Assembly: GCF_027924665.1 (NCBI RefSeq) | Contig: NZ_AP027043.1 | Coordinates: 1,612,001-1,676,000, forward strand | Length of the DNA: 64,000 nucleotides | Reading direction: 5' to 3' | Origin: Flavobacterium sp. GSB-24 | GTDB taxonomy: Bacteria > Bacteroidota > Bacteroidia > Flavobacteriales > Flavobacteriaceae | Shown here: positions 33,997 through 44,674 of the stretch, piece by piece | Numbering within the stretch: the stretch's first letter is position 1 | How the letters are laid out: each line of letters starts with the position of its first letter | Notes under the pieces: generated by a model | Databases searched by the model: none | Told to the model about the DNA's origin: nothing | What the model saw: only the letters and a program-made list of their open reading frames with translations | Translations under genes and position numbers: made by a program

Positions 33997-34004
33997 TACT
34001 TTTG
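33997..34004 (+). promoter_or_regulatory. -7 promoter box of the flavin reductase-like gene
   Basis: TACTTTTG matches TAnnTTTG. A transcript start near 34011 leaves almost no leader for an ATG at 34016, so the ATG at 34043 is preferred. Confidence 0.55.
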
Positions 34005-34042
34005 CAGGTACCAAAATGAGATTTGGTTTTAAATCAAAAAGT

Positions 34043-34918
34043 ATGATCAGTATTAATCCAAAAGAGATTCCAACGGCAAAGCTGCAGGGCTATCTGCAGA
34101 GCGCGATTGGTCCTAGACCAATTGCTTTTGCAAGTACAATCAGCGAAAAAGGAATTCCGAACCTCTCACCGTTTAGTTTCTTTAACGTTTTTAGTGCTAA
34201 TCCGCCAATATTGGTTTTCTCACCGTCACGCCGCGTTCGTGATAATACCATCAAACATACTTTAATTAATGCCGAAGCAACTCGAGAAGTTGTTATAAAT
34301 GTTGTAAATTACAACTTAGTACAACAGACGTCTTTAGCAAGCACAGAATATGGAGACGGAGTAAACGAATTCATAAAAGCCGGCTTAACCCAGATTCCTT
34401 CAGATTTAGTAAAACCATATCGTGTAAAAGAATCTCCAGTTCAATTTGAATGCAAGGTAACGCAGATTATTCCGTTAGGAGAAGAAGGCGGGGCAGGAAA
34501 TTTAATTTTATGTGAAGTTGTAAAAATTCACATTCACGAATCAATTTTAGACGAGAACGGCGCAATAGATCAGCATAAAATTGATTTGGTATCGAGGTTA
34601 GGAAATAACTGGTATTCAAGATCAAATCAAGGACTTTTTGAAGTCGCAAAACCATTGACAACACTGGGAGTAGGAGTAGATAATATACCAGATTTTGTAA
34701 AAGCAAGTCCTGTTTTTGATGGAAATGATTTAGGTAAATTAGGCAACATTGAAGCCTTGCCTACAAAAGAAGAAGTTAGTATATTTGTGAAAGAAAATTT
34801 TTCTGTCAAAGGAGTTTTAAGTTCAGATGACCAGAAAAAAATACACTTAGAAGCCAAAAAATATCTCGACAATGGCGATGTTGAGTCGGCTTGGAAAGTA
34901 CTTTTAGCAAAAAAATAA
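34043..34918 (+). CDS. Flavin reductase-like (flavoredoxin) domain protein
   Basis: This protein is 291 residues from the ATG at 34043 (MISINPKEIPTAKLQGYL), chosen because of the promoter box just upstream. The FMN-binding split-barrel has the motifs GPRPIAFASTISEKGIPNLSPFSFFNVFSANPP and SLAST. It is of the DIM6/NTAB type, which binds FMN and may reduce it with NAD(P)H. The C-terminal 70 residues are an extra alpha-helical extension. It is followed 35 bases later by the DUF3127 gene. Confidence 0.88.
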   Translation: MISINPKEIPTAKLQGYLQSAIGPRPIAFASTISEKGIPNLSPFSFFNVFSANPPILVFSPSRRVRDNTIKHTLINAEATREVVINVVNYNLVQQTSLASTEYGDGVNEFIKAGLTQIPSDLVKPYRVKESPVQFECKVTQIIPLGEEGGAGNLILCEVVKIHIHESILDENGAIDQHKIDLVSRLGNNWYSRSNQGLFEVAKPLTTLGVGVDNIPDFVKASPVFDGNDLGKLGNIEALPTKEEVSIFVKENFSVKGVLSSDDQKKIHLEAKKYLDNGDVESAWKVLLAKK

Positions 34919-34953
34919 AAGAAAGAAAGAAACAATAATTAATATAGACGAAG

Positions 34954-35325
34954 ATGGAAGTTACAGGAAAAGTAAAAGTGGTTAACCCAGAGCAGCAAGT
35001 TAGTGCCTCATTCAAAAAAAGAGAATTAGTTGTTACTACTGAGGAACAGTATCCACAACATATTTTAATCGAATTTACACAAGATAAATGCGATTTGTTG
35101 AGTAGCTATAAACAAGGAGAGGCAGTAAAAGTTTCTATCAATTTAAGAGGAAGAGAATGGGTTAATCCACAAGGAGAAACTAGATATTTCAATAGTATTC
35201 AAGGTTGGAGAATCGAAAGATTAGCAGATGCTGCACCTACGCAAGCGCCGCCAATGCCAACAGCAGAAACTTTTGCTCCAGCAACAAATGTAAGTGAAGA
35301 CGAACCAGACGATTTACCGTTCTAA
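34954..35325 (+). CDS. DUF3127 OB-fold protein with SSB-like acidic tip
   Basis: This 123-residue protein has residues 1-90 matching DUF3127 and reading like a single OB fold (VTGKVKVVNP ... VKVSINLRGREWVNPQGETRYFNSIQGWRIERL). That region echoes the beta-4/5 region of single-strand DNA-binding proteins (REWVNPQGETRYF). A proline/alanine-rich linker follows. The last residues are EDEPDDLPF, very like the DDDIPF tip with which SSB recruits repair and replication proteins. The activity is unproven. Confidence 0.85.
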   Translation: MEVTGKVKVVNPEQQVSASFKKRELVVTTEEQYPQHILIEFTQDKCDLLSSYKQGEAVKVSINLRGREWVNPQGETRYFNSIQGWRIERLADAAPTQAPPMPTAETFAPATNVSEDEPDDLPF

Positions 35326-35492
35326 GAACGTTTAAATTTAAATATTTGAAATTCCAAATTCCAATTCATTGCTATGTTTTGGGATTTGGAATTTTAATTT
35401 TTGAGCTCTTTTGTTATTTATTCTTAAGTGAAAATGACAATGCTGCAGAAGTGTGGAATTTGGAATGTTTTCAAAATTGATTATTTAAAAAA

Positions 35493-36131
35493 ATGTATTA
35501 TTTATTCAAAGATTTATTTTTTCCGCCAGTTACAGAAGCAGATGAAGAAGGTGTTTTGGCTATTGGAGGCGATCTCAGTCCAGAACGTTTACAACTAGCT
35601 TATAAAAGTGGCATTTTTCCGTGGTTTAATGAAGGAGAACCCATTCTTTGGTGGGCACCAGATCCGAGAATGGTATTATTTTTTGATGAACTTGTAATAT
35701 CTAAAAGTATGCGGAATATCTTAAATCGGAAAATGTTTAAAGTTACTTTTAATAAAAATTTCAAAGAAGTAATTTCAAATTGCCAGCAGATAAAACGTGA
35801 CGGTCAAAACGGAACTTGGATATCAAACGATATGATCGATGCTTATTGCAAATTAAATGAGGACGGAATTGCAAAATCTGTTGAGGTTTGGCAGGATGAT
35901 ATTTTAGTTGGAGGTTTGTACGGAATTGATCTGGGACATGTTTTTTGTGGAGAAAGCATGTTTTCTAAAGTTTCAAATGCCTCAAAAACAGCTTTTATTG
36001 CTTTAGCTTTATATTTGCAAAAAGAAAATTATAAATTACTCGATTGTCAAGTTTATAATCCACATTTAGAGAGTTTAGGCTGTCGCGAAATTGATCGTGA
36101 AGAATTTATGTCCATTTTAAAAAGTAAGTAA
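35493..36131 (+). CDS. aat: Leucyl/phenylalanyl-tRNA--protein transferase
   Basis: This 212-residue protein has the family motifs FPPVTEADEEGVLAIGGDLS, GIFPWFNEGEPILWWAPDPRMV, SVEVWQDDILVGGLYGIDLG and GESMFSK. It attaches Leu or Phe to N-terminal Lys/Arg of proteins to send them to ClpAP/ClpS degradation. The MOSC gene starts 3 bases after its stop, so they share an mRNA. The 167-base gap upstream contains AT-rich GGAATTTT/TTCCAAATTCC dispersed repeats. Confidence 0.97.
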   Translation: MYYLFKDLFFPPVTEADEEGVLAIGGDLSPERLQLAYKSGIFPWFNEGEPILWWAPDPRMVLFFDELVISKSMRNILNRKMFKVTFNKNFKEVISNCQQIKRDGQNGTWISNDMIDAYCKLNEDGIAKSVEVWQDDILVGGLYGIDLGHVFCGESMFSKVSNASKTAFIALALYLQKENYKLLDCQVYNPHLESLGCREIDREEFMSILKSK

Positions 36132-36133
36132 AA

Positions 36134-36928
36134 ATGAGTGTCGTTTATAGTGTAAAAGAAATTTATATTTATCCGATAAAAAGTCTGGCAGGAATAAGCT
36201 GTAAGTCTGCTTTTGCAGAAGAAATGGGATTTGAAAATGACCGCCGATGGATGCTAATCGATGCCGAAAATCAAATGCTAACGCAAAGAGAGCATCGCAT
36301 TATGAGCCAGTTTTACCCGCAAATTTCAGATGGCAAAATTTGCATTACTTTTCAAGATCAAAAACATGAATTTTCTATTGATGAGCATTTGGAAAATTCG
36401 TTGGAAGTAAATGTTTGGGATGATAAAAGCGAAGTTGTTGAAGTAAATTACGAAACTTCAAAATGGTTCAGCCAGCATTTGGGATTTGAATGTAAATTGG
36501 TAAAAATTATAAAAAATGGAGACCGCAAACATGAAAGCTCCAGACTAAAAGAAACCTTCAATGTAAGTCTTGCCGATGGGTATCCATATTTGTTAATTGG
36601 GACAAAGAGTTTAGATTTCTTAAATGAAAAACTAGAAGATAAAATTACTGTTTTGAGATTTCGTCCCAATATTGTAATAAGTAGTGAAAATCCTCATGAA
36701 GAAGATGATTTTAAGACTTTTACCATTGGAGAAGTTCAGTTTAAAAACATAAAACCTTGCGGCAGATGTATTATGGTTAACAATGATCCTCAAAATGGAC
36801 GTTTGAAAAAAGAGCCTCTCAAGACTTTAAGCAAATACAGAAATGTAGACAATTCAGTTTTATTTGGAACTAATATTGTGAGTTTAAATAACGGAATTAT
36901 TAGTGTTGGCGATGAGGTTGTATTTTAG
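36134..36928 (+). CDS. MOSC domain protein (molybdenum cofactor/sulfur carrier type)
   Basis: This 264-residue protein has an N-terminal beta-barrel of the MOSC_N type (VKEIYIYPIKSLAGISCKSA) followed by a MOSC domain with the Cys-containing PCGRCIMVNNDPQNG. It is similar to the C-terminal part of Moco sulfurase and to mARC/YcbX-type proteins, which use Moco to reduce N-hydroxylated compounds. The natural substrate is unknown. It overlaps the convergent thiF gene by four bases. Confidence 0.9.
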   Translation: MSVVYSVKEIYIYPIKSLAGISCKSAFAEEMGFENDRRWMLIDAENQMLTQREHRIMSQFYPQISDGKICITFQDQKHEFSIDEHLENSLEVNVWDDKSEVVEVNYETSKWFSQHLGFECKLVKIIKNGDRKHESSRLKETFNVSLADGYPYLLIGTKSLDFLNEKLEDKITVLRFRPNIVISSENPHEEDDFKTFTIGEVQFKNIKPCGRCIMVNNDPQNGRLKKEPLKTLSKYRNVDNSVLFGTNIVSLNNGIISVGDEVVF

Positions 36929-37635
36929 AAATTCAGCTTTGTAAAATTCCAGTTTAAAGTATTAAAAATTATCAATTCATTTTTTAAAGTTGGTAATTCT
37001 AGAATCAATTTTAAGGTTTCATGAGCCATCATATTACCAATAATTCCAGGCAATGTTCCTAAAACGCCATTCAAATTGCAATTAGGAACATCTTTTGGAT
37101 CTGGCATTTCTGGAAATAAATCACGAAGATTTTTACTTTCTTTATGATTGAAAATCGCAATTTGTCCTTCAAACCTTAAAATGCTTCCATAAACTAATGG
37201 CTTTTTAAGCTGAACACAAGTATCATTGACCAAATAACGAGTCGAAAAATTATCAGAACCATCTACAATAATATCAAATTGTTCGATAATTTTTGAGGCA
37301 TTTTCAGCAGTTAATTTTTCATTAATAGCAACAGCTTCAATCAACGGATTTAATTTAGAAACTACATCTTTTGCCACAGCTGCTTTGTGCTGGCCAATTT
37401 CATTTTCGGTATATAAAATCTGTCTGTGCAGATTATGAATTTCAATAGTGTCAAAATCCATAATTCCGATATAACCAACTCCAGCAGTTGCAATATATTG
37501 CAAAATCGGGCAACCCAAACCGCCTGCGCCAATTACTAAAACTTTAGCTTTTTTTAATTTTTCTTGTCCCTCATCACCAATTTCAGGCAGAATAGTTTGC
37601 CTGTTGTAACGAAGAAATTCTTGTATTATACTCAT
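36925..37635 (-). CDS. thiF: ThiF-type ThiS-adenylyltransferase (HesA/MoeB/ThiF family), last gene of the thi operon
   Basis: This 236-residue E1-like protein has the ATP-binding glycine motif GAGGLGCP near residue 36 and the GSDNFSTRYLVND active-site region. It adenylates the C-terminal Gly of ThiS before sulfur transfer. Standard ThiF and MoeB have two zinc CxxC pairs. Here the LFPE region (DLFPEMPDP) and the C-terminus (NTLNWNFTKLNF) show none, so the zinc site seems lost. Its operon position makes ThiF more likely than MoeB. Confidence 0.9.
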   Translation of the reverse strand: MSIIQEFLRYNRQTILPEIGDEGQEKLKKAKVLVIGAGGLGCPILQYIATAGVGYIGIMDFDTIEIHNLHRQILYTENEIGQHKAAVAKDVVSKLNPLIEAVAINEKLTAENASKIIEQFDIIVDGSDNFSTRYLVNDTCVQLKKPLVYGSILRFEGQIAIFNHKESKNLRDLFPEMPDPKDVPNCNLNGVLGTLPGIIGNMMAHETLKLILELPTLKNELIIFNTLNWNFTKLNF

Positions 37636-37684
37636 TTTTTTTAATTTTAGATTGATGAATAGTAGTGCAAAAAAAATCTGAAAT

Positions 37685-38812
37685 CTAAACTCTAAAATCT
37701 GAAATATAACTTCTATCCCAATCTTTCCAAACGGGTTCGTAACCTTTCATTTTTATGATTTTTGAAATTTCTTCTGCAGAACGTTCATCACTGATTTCGA
37801 ATTGTTCCAAAGACTGCGGATCAACAACATAACCACCCGGATTTGTTTTAGAACCAGCACTCATGCTCGTAACGCCAATTGGAATTATATTGTTTCTGAA
37901 TTTCTCGTTCTCACGAGTTGAAATAGAAATTTCTAAATCCTCATTCCATAAACGATAGGCGCAGATTAACTGCGTCAGATCTTTATCATCCATGATAAAA
38001 TTAGGTTCAATAATTCCTTCTGCAGGGCGGAGACGTGGAAACGAAACCGAATATTTAGTCTGCCAATATTTTTTTTGAAGATAATCTAAATGTAAAGCAT
38101 TAAAGAAGCTGTCCGTTCGCCAATCTTCTAAACCTAATAAAACACCCAAGCCAATTTTATGAATTCCTGCAGAACCTATTCTGTCTGGAGTTTCTAATCT
38201 ATAGTCAAAATTTGATTTTTTTCCTTTCGTATGATATTTTTTGTAAACTTCCTGATGATAAGTTTCCTGATAAACCAAAACCGAATAAACTCCAGCTTTA
38301 TGCAGACGTTCATAATCTTCTGTTGAAAGAGGCTGAACTTCAACAGAAATAATCGAAAAATCTTTTCGAATCAAGTCAATTGCATTTAGAAAATAGTTAA
38401 TATTTACGGTATAATTAGCTTCGCCTGTGACCAGTAAAACATGATCGAAGCCAGTGTTTTTTAAGGCTTCAACTTCTACTTTTATCTCAGCATCAGTCAG
38501 CGTTTTTCTTTTGATTTTATTGTCTAGACTAAATCCACAATAGGTACAAATGTTCTGGCATTCGTTGCTCAAATACAACGGTGCATACATTTGAATCGTT
38601 TTCCCGAAGCGTTTTTTGGTGATTTCATGGCATTTTTGTGCCATTTGCTCTAAATAATTTTGAGCAATTGGAGAAATCAAAATCAAAAAATCCTCGAGAT
38701 TGTATTTGGTTTTAGCCAAAGTGCGTTCAATATCTTTTGACGTGGTTTTATATATCTTGGATTGGATTTCATCCCAATTATATTGCTCAAAAATAGATTT
38801 AAAAGTATTCAT
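37685..38812 (-). CDS. thiH: 2-iminoacetate synthase ThiH
   Basis: This 375-residue radical SAM protein has the cluster motif C85-x3-C89-x2-C92 (NECQNICTYCGFSLDN). It cleaves tyrosine to dehydroglycine and p-cresol, supplying the glycine-derived part of the thiazole ring. The presence of ThiH instead of ThiO means the pathway can run without oxygen. The gap before it (38813-38966) in the operon is filled by an inverted repeat of about 115 bases. Confidence 0.96.
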   Translation of the reverse strand: MNTFKSIFEQYNWDEIQSKIYKTTSKDIERTLAKTKYNLEDFLILISPIAQNYLEQMAQKCHEITKKRFGKTIQMYAPLYLSNECQNICTYCGFSLDNKIKRKTLTDAEIKVEVEALKNTGFDHVLLVTGEANYTVNINYFLNAIDLIRKDFSIISVEVQPLSTEDYERLHKAGVYSVLVYQETYHQEVYKKYHTKGKKSNFDYRLETPDRIGSAGIHKIGLGVLLGLEDWRTDSFFNALHLDYLQKKYWQTKYSVSFPRLRPAEGIIEPNFIMDDKDLTQLICAYRLWNEDLEISISTRENEKFRNNIIPIGVTSMSAGSKTNPGGYVVDPQSLEQFEISDERSAEEISKIIKMKGYEPVWKDWDRSYISDFRV

Positions 38813-38841
38813 GTGAGTTTAGTTTTACTGCAAAAGTTTTT

Positions 38842-38956
38842 TAACGCAAAGCGCGCTAAGAATACGCAAAGATCGCTAAGCTTTGAGTTCTTGTCTTTGA
38901 CAAAAAGTCCGCAAAGCTTTGCGAATTTTGCGAAAAAACCTTGCGGACTTTGCGTT
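38842..38956. repeat. Interspersed repeat with strong hairpin in the thi operon, between thiG and thiH
   Basis: It has several copies of CGCAAAG/CTTTGCG. AAAGTCCGCAA (38904-38914) and TTGCGGACTTT (38941-38951) form an 11-bp stem. It may lower expression of the downstream thiH and thiF; no gene is visible inside. Confidence 0.7.
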
Positions 38957-38966
38957 AGGAAAAAAA

Positions 38967-39743
38967 TTACTCATAAAGAAATGAAGTCAAAGGACTAGAA
39001 GCAACGGCATAATTTTGCTGATTAGCAATTCTAGCTTCAAAAGCTTTTCGGCCTGCAATTACAGCTTCTCTAAAAGCCTCAGCCATTAATTTCGGATTTC
39101 CAGCCACAGCAATTGCAGTATTCACTAAAACCGCATCGGCACCAATTTCCATTGCTTTTGCAGCGTCAGATGGAGCGCCGATTCCAGCATCTACAATTAC
39201 CGGAACAATGCTTTGTTCGATAATAATTTCCAGAAAATCAATCGTTTTCAAACCTTTGTTACTGCCAATTGGTGAACCCAAAGGCATAACAGCAGCTGTT
39301 CCTGCACTTTCTAAATGTTTACATAAAACAGGATCAGCATGAATGTAAGGCAGAACAAAAAAACCGAGTTTTGCCATTTCTTCTGTTGCTTTCAAAGTTT
39401 CTATAGGATCAGGCATTAAGTATTTGGGATCAGGATGAATTTCTAGTTTTACCCAATTGGTTTCCAAAGCTTCACGAGCCAATTGTGCGGCAAAAACAGC
39501 TTCTTTTGCATTTCGTGCTCCAGATGTATTGGGTAATAAATTAATATTTGGATGTTTTAAATGAGATAAAATAGCGTCGGTTTCTGTTTCTAAATCAATA
39601 CGTTTGAGGGCGACAGTAACCAATTCACTTTCTGAAGCCAAAATAGCCTGCTCCATTTCTTCATTCGAGCCAAATTTTCCTGTTCCTAAAAACAAACGTG
39701 ATTTGAAAGTTTTGTCTCCAATATTAAACAATGACGTTTGCAT
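38967..39743 (-). CDS. thiG: Thiazole synthase ThiG
   Basis: This 258-residue TIM barrel has the family motifs [17 protein letters not shown] (containing the imine-forming Lys), [34 protein letters not shown] and [29 protein letters not shown]. It builds the thiazole phosphate from dehydroglycine, deoxyxylulose-5-phosphate and ThiS-thiocarboxylate, working with ThiH. Its start overlaps the thiE end by 20 bases, so the genes are translated in a block. Confidence 0.97.
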   Translation of the reverse strand: MQTSLFNIGDKTFKSRLFLGTGKFGSNEEMEQAILASESELVTVALKRIDLETETDAILSHLKHPNINLLPNTSGARNAKEAVFAAQLAREALETNWVKLEIHPDPKYLMPDPIETLKATEEMAKLGFFVLPYIHADPVLCKHLESAGTAAVMPLGSPIGSNKGLKTIDFLEIIIEQSIVPVIVDAGIGAPSDAAKAMEIGADAVLVNTAIAVAGNPKLMAEAFREAVIAGRKAFEARIANQQNYAVASSPLTSFLYE

Positions 39744-40362
39744 ATAATTTTTCTTTTAATTGTTGAATTAATTTTTCCTTTTCCTCGCTTTCTGTAATGA
39801 TTCCAGAAACCGCAATTCCGTTAATTCCAGTTTCCATTAACGGATTTATATCTCGCAGTGTGATGCCTCCAATTGCATAAACAGGAACATCAATTTTATC
39901 TTTCTTCAGTCTTTGAAGAATGTCAAAATAACCTGACAACCCTAAAATTGGACTTAGTTTTTCTTTCGTTGCAGTAAAACGAAAAGGCCCTAAACCAATA
40001 TAATCACAGCCGTTTTTGACATGATTCTGAATATCTTCAAAAGTATTAGCAGTTCCGCCAATTATTTTTTCAGAGCCTAAAATTGCTCTCGCTTCATCAA
40101 TTTTTGTGTCTGTTAATCCCAGATGAACTCCATCTGCTTCAATTTGCTGGGCGAGATGTAAATCATCATTTACAATAAATTTGACCTGATATTCGTCGCA
40201 TAGAAGTTTTACAGCTTCTCCCAAAGTGAGCCTATTTTGAGTTGTTTGATTTTTAAATCGCATTTGTATCCACTCACATCCAGCATCAAGAGCTTGATGT
40301 ATATTGCGTAATTGTTCTTCGATTGTTTCGCCTTGCGAAATGTATTGCAGTTTATTATACAT
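39724..40362 (-). CDS. thiE: Thiamine-phosphate synthase ThiE
   Basis: This 212-residue protein has the ThiE motifs [26 protein letters not shown] and [18 protein letters not shown], and the phosphate loop GIAVSGII. It couples HMP-diphosphate with thiazole phosphate. It keeps the VNDD and TxTK signatures that the other ThiE-like protein in this operon has lost, so this copy is the likely synthase. The start overlaps the thiD end by 8 bases. Confidence 0.94.
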   Translation of the reverse strand: MYNKLQYISQGETIEEQLRNIHQALDAGCEWIQMRFKNQTTQNRLTLGEAVKLLCDEYQVKFIVNDDLHLAQQIEADGVHLGLTDTKIDEARAILGSEKIIGGTANTFEDIQNHVKNGCDYIGLGPFRFTATKEKLSPILGLSGYFDILQRLKKDKIDVPVYAIGGITLRDINPLMETGINGIAVSGIITESEEKEKLIQQLKEKLYANVIV

Positions 40363-41095
40363 AATGATATCCGATTAAAGTTGAAGTTGAGCTCAAATAA
40401 TTTTCGATATATATTTTGGCATTTTTACAGGCTTCTATCATAGTTTGGTTTAATGCTAAGTTGGATGCAATTGCAGAAGAAAGTACACAGCCAGAGCCAT
40501 GTTTTTCAAAGCATTTCTGGTTTGAAGGAAGCAATTCTAAAATTTCATCTTCTAGAAATAAAGTATCTGTTCCTAAAGCCTTTTTGTTATGTCCGCCTTT
40601 CAATAAAATGTCTGTTAAGAAGCTATTTTCTTTAGAACTAAAATCAGGAAACAGAATTTTGGCTTCATGATAATTCGGTGTAATCAAATCGATTTTGGGA
40701 AGTATTTTATTTAATCTTTCATGATCTTCAATATTCATAAATACAAATTTTGTGGTCGATTTTAAAACTGGATCCCAAACGATTTTTGTTGAAGGAGAAA
40801 GTAGTTTTATAGTCGAAATAACTTGATTTAAGTCGTATAGAGAGGCTACAATTCCAATTTTGACAACAGCAATTTTATAATTAGAAAACAGCGTTTCGAT
40901 AGACCGAATAACAAAATTCAAATTCGTCCATTCAATTTCATAAAACTGATTTTTCGTCTGAATTGTATTCGCTGTCGAAATGGCAAAACCAGTTACTTTG
41001 TGCTGTTCAAAGGTTTTGATATCAGCCAAAATCCCAGCGCCACCAGACGGATCTAAGCCTGCGATTGTAAGTACGAAAGGGCGATTTGCTGGCAT
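40355..41095 (-). CDS. thiD: Hydroxymethylpyrimidine (phosphate) kinase ThiD
   Basis: This 246-residue ribokinase-fold protein has the motifs AGLDPSGGAGILADIKTF at the N-terminus, DPVLKSTTK, LITPNYHEAKIL and the anion-hole GSGCVLSSAIAS. It phosphorylates HMP to HMP-diphosphate. The start overlaps the TenI-like gene by 43 bases, the longest overlap in the operon. Confidence 0.95.
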   Translation of the reverse strand: MPANRPFVLTIAGLDPSGGAGILADIKTFEQHKVTGFAISTANTIQTKNQFYEIEWTNLNFVIRSIETLFSNYKIAVVKIGIVASLYDLNQVISTIKLLSPSTKIVWDPVLKSTTKFVFMNIEDHERLNKILPKIDLITPNYHEAKILFPDFSSKENSFLTDILLKGGHNKKALGTDTLFLEDEILELLPSNQKCFEKHGSGCVLSSAIASNLALNQTMIEACKNAKIYIENYLSSTSTLIGYHYV

Positions 41096-41661
41096 AATGT
41101 AAATTGTTTTAAAGGATTTTCATTCTTCCAGATGCTTCCCAAAAGAGCAATATCATCAAAACCGTTTTGAAGCACTTTTTGAATATTTTGCGAATCAATG
41201 CCGCCTAAAGCGATGACTTTTGTTTTATAGTTTGTTCGTGATTTTATCTCTTCAAAAAGATCTGTTTCTGGATGATAATTTTCTTTTGAAATACTTTTAA
41301 AAACTGGACTTAAAAAAGCGTAATCAAAATCACTATCTAATAAATTGAAATCTTTAATAGAATGTGTTGATGTTGAATACCTACAAGGTTCTGAAAACCT
41401 TTCAGGAGAGTCATGAGTTTGCTTTCTTTCTTTTTCAGAAAAATGAAATCGGTTAATTCCAAAATCTTCTGCCAATGCATGATGATTGTGCAAAACAATT
41501 CGATCTCTAAATTCTAGTTTTATTTGATGAATGAACTGCGCCATTTCCAATTCAGAAAAATCAGGTTTTCTAATATGAAGCAAAGACAATCCCTCGGCAA
41601 ATAAAGATTGAATCATATTTGTTTCATTTTCAACAGAAAAAGGATTCGTAATTACAATCAT
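41053..41661 (-). CDS. tenI: ThiE-like protein, probable TenI-type thiazole tautomerase
   Basis: This 202-residue protein has the ThiE barrel, but the substrate motif VNDD is LHNHH and the TxTK region reads LSPVFKSISK. It has a STHS segment like TenI. Two ThiE-like genes in one operon suggest that one (this copy) is TenI, which tautomerises the thiazole before coupling. A second synthase cannot be excluded. It overlaps thiD by 43 bases and starts 33 bases after thiC. Confidence 0.65.
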   Translation of the reverse strand: MIVITNPFSVENETNMIQSLFAEGLSLLHIRKPDFSELEMAQFIHQIKLEFRDRIVLHNHHALAEDFGINRFHFSEKERKQTHDSPERFSEPCRYSTSTHSIKDFNLLDSDFDYAFLSPVFKSISKENYHPETDLFEEIKSRTNYKTKVIALGGIDSQNIQKVLQNGFDDIALLGSIWKNENPLKQFTLCQQIALSYLQSQA

Positions 41662-41694
41662 ATCTTTCCTCTTTATTCTTTACTCTATTTTCTT

Positions 41695-43530
<1,836 letters not shown>

Positions 43531-43570
43531 TCAGGTTTGAAGTTTCAAGTTTCAGGTTGATGCAGATTGT

Positions 43571-43600
43571 GTATATAGAGGCGCACTGGAGTGCGTCTAC
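43571..43600. repeat. Diverged copy of the GCGCAC/GTGCGTC palindrome
   Basis: AGAGGCGCACTGGAGTGCGTCT is a variant of the unit at 17101-17196. It is placed between thiS and thiC, beside a GTTTCAAGTTTCAGGTTT-type tract (43530-43560). Confidence 0.7.
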
Positions 43601-43646
43601 TTCCAGTATTAATTGGAATTTGGTTTTTAAAATTTGGAATTTATTT

Positions 43647-43853
43647 CTAACCTCCCTGCGTGGCAGAAATAATTAAGATTTCGTCAGTTCCTTGTACGAG
43701 GAATTCGTTCCATTTAATTTTTGGAACAACGGTATTGTTAATCGCAACGGCGATTCCGTTTTGTTTGTGCGGAATTTCGAGATCGAGCAATGATTGAACG
43801 CTTAGCGATTCAGCATTGAAATGTTTAATTTGTTGGTTGATTTTTAGTTCCAT
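43647..43853 (-). CDS. thiS: Sulfur-carrier protein ThiS
   Basis: This 68-residue ubiquitin-like protein ends with the required Gly-Gly (SATQGG) that ThiF adenylates and that carries the thiocarboxylate for thiazole formation. It is first in the operon, directly after the riboswitch. Confidence 0.95.
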   Translation of the reverse strand: MELKINQQIKHFNAESLSVQSLLDLEIPHKQNGIAVAINNTVVPKIKWNEFLVQGTDEILIISATQGG

Positions 43854-43932
43854 TCCCTTTGAATTTAGTATATAGTTATACTTTAGGAATGGCTACAAGA
43901 ACGCATAAAAATGCGTGCAGAAGTCATCTTAC

Positions 43933-44008
43933 TTTTCCCTACGCTAGTATGAACTAGATCAGGTTCAGAGGGTAAAATCTCAGCCTACAAGTTGTAGACA
44001 CCCCTAAA
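43933..44008 (-). promoter_or_regulatory. TPP riboswitch of the thiamine operon
   Basis: On the minus strand the order is AGGGGTGTC, GGCTGAGAT, ACCC, GAACCTGAT and TAGGGAAA, the conserved THI-box blocks. It precedes thiS by about 80 bases. Binding of thiamine pyrophosphate should shut off thiS-C-tenI-D-E-G-H-F. Confidence 0.97.
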
Positions 44009-44016
44009 GTGTGAAG

Positions 44017-44024
44017 CAAATATA
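44017..44024 (-). promoter_or_regulatory. -7 promoter box of the thiamine operon
   Basis: TATATTTG on the minus strand lies 8 bases before the riboswitch, the same octamer and spacing as at the TonB receptor. Confidence 0.7.
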
Positions 44025-44036
44025 ATGATTTTTGTT

Positions 44037-44103
44037 TAAAAGTTTCAGGTTTCAAGTTTCAGGTTTAAAAAAAAACTGATACTGTCACTGAAAACTGCGA
44101 CTG
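44037..44103. repeat. Interspersed repeats downstream of tag
   Basis: A GTTTCAGGTTTCAAGTTT-type tract is followed by TGTCACTGAAAACTGCGACT (44083-44102), the inverted copy of 23231-23250. It lies between tag and the divergent-side thi promoter. Confidence 0.7.
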
Positions 44104-44104
44104 A

Positions 44105-44674
44105 TTACTGAGTTCTTGTCCAGCAATCTTCGGCGTGATCATTGACCATTCCGGTTGCTTGCATGTGTGCGTAAATTACGGTTGAACCCACAAATTTAAA
44201 ACCTCTCTTTTTCAAATCTTTACTTATTTCGTCAGAAAGAGGCGTAGTAGCCGGAACATCTTTTGAAGTTTTGGGATGGTTTATTATAGGTTTTCCATTT
44301 GTGAATTTCCAAATATAATCCGAAAAGCTTCCAAATTCTTCCTGAACTTTCATAAATGCCTGAGCATTTGAAACTGCTGATTTTATTTTAAGTTTATTGC
44401 GGATGATTCCGGTATTCTGCAATAATTCTTCGATTTTATCTTCAGAATAATTGGCGATTTTTTGATAATCAAAATGATCAAATGCATTTCTGAAATTTTC
44501 TCTTTTATTTAAAATCGTGATCCAGCTAAGTCCAGCTTGAAAGGTTTCTAAAATTAAAAATTCAAATAGAGTAGAATCATCATAAACTGGAACGCCCCAT
44601 TCTTCATCATGATATTTTTTATATAAATCGCTGGCAGAACACCAGCCGCATCTTATAAGATTTTCTTGTTCCAT
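44105..44674 (-). CDS. tag: DNA-3-methyladenine glycosylase I
   Basis: This 189-residue protein has the N-terminal zinc-site motif RCGWCSASDLYKKYHDEEWG, the helix-hairpin-helix region ETFQAGLSWITILNKRENFR and the C-terminal zinc ligands HAEDCW. It excises 3-methyladenine from DNA. It is the third base-alkylation-repair gene in the window. Its start overlaps the upstream lipoprotein gene stop by one base (TAATG). Confidence 0.96.
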   Translation of the reverse strand: MEQENLIRCGWCSASDLYKKYHDEEWGVPVYDDSTLFEFLILETFQAGLSWITILNKRENFRNAFDHFDYQKIANYSEDKIEELLQNTGIIRNKLKIKSAVSNAQAFMKVQEEFGSFSDYIWKFTNGKPIINHPKTSKDVPATTPLSDEISKDLKKRGFKFVGSTVIYAHMQATGMVNDHAEDCWTRTQ

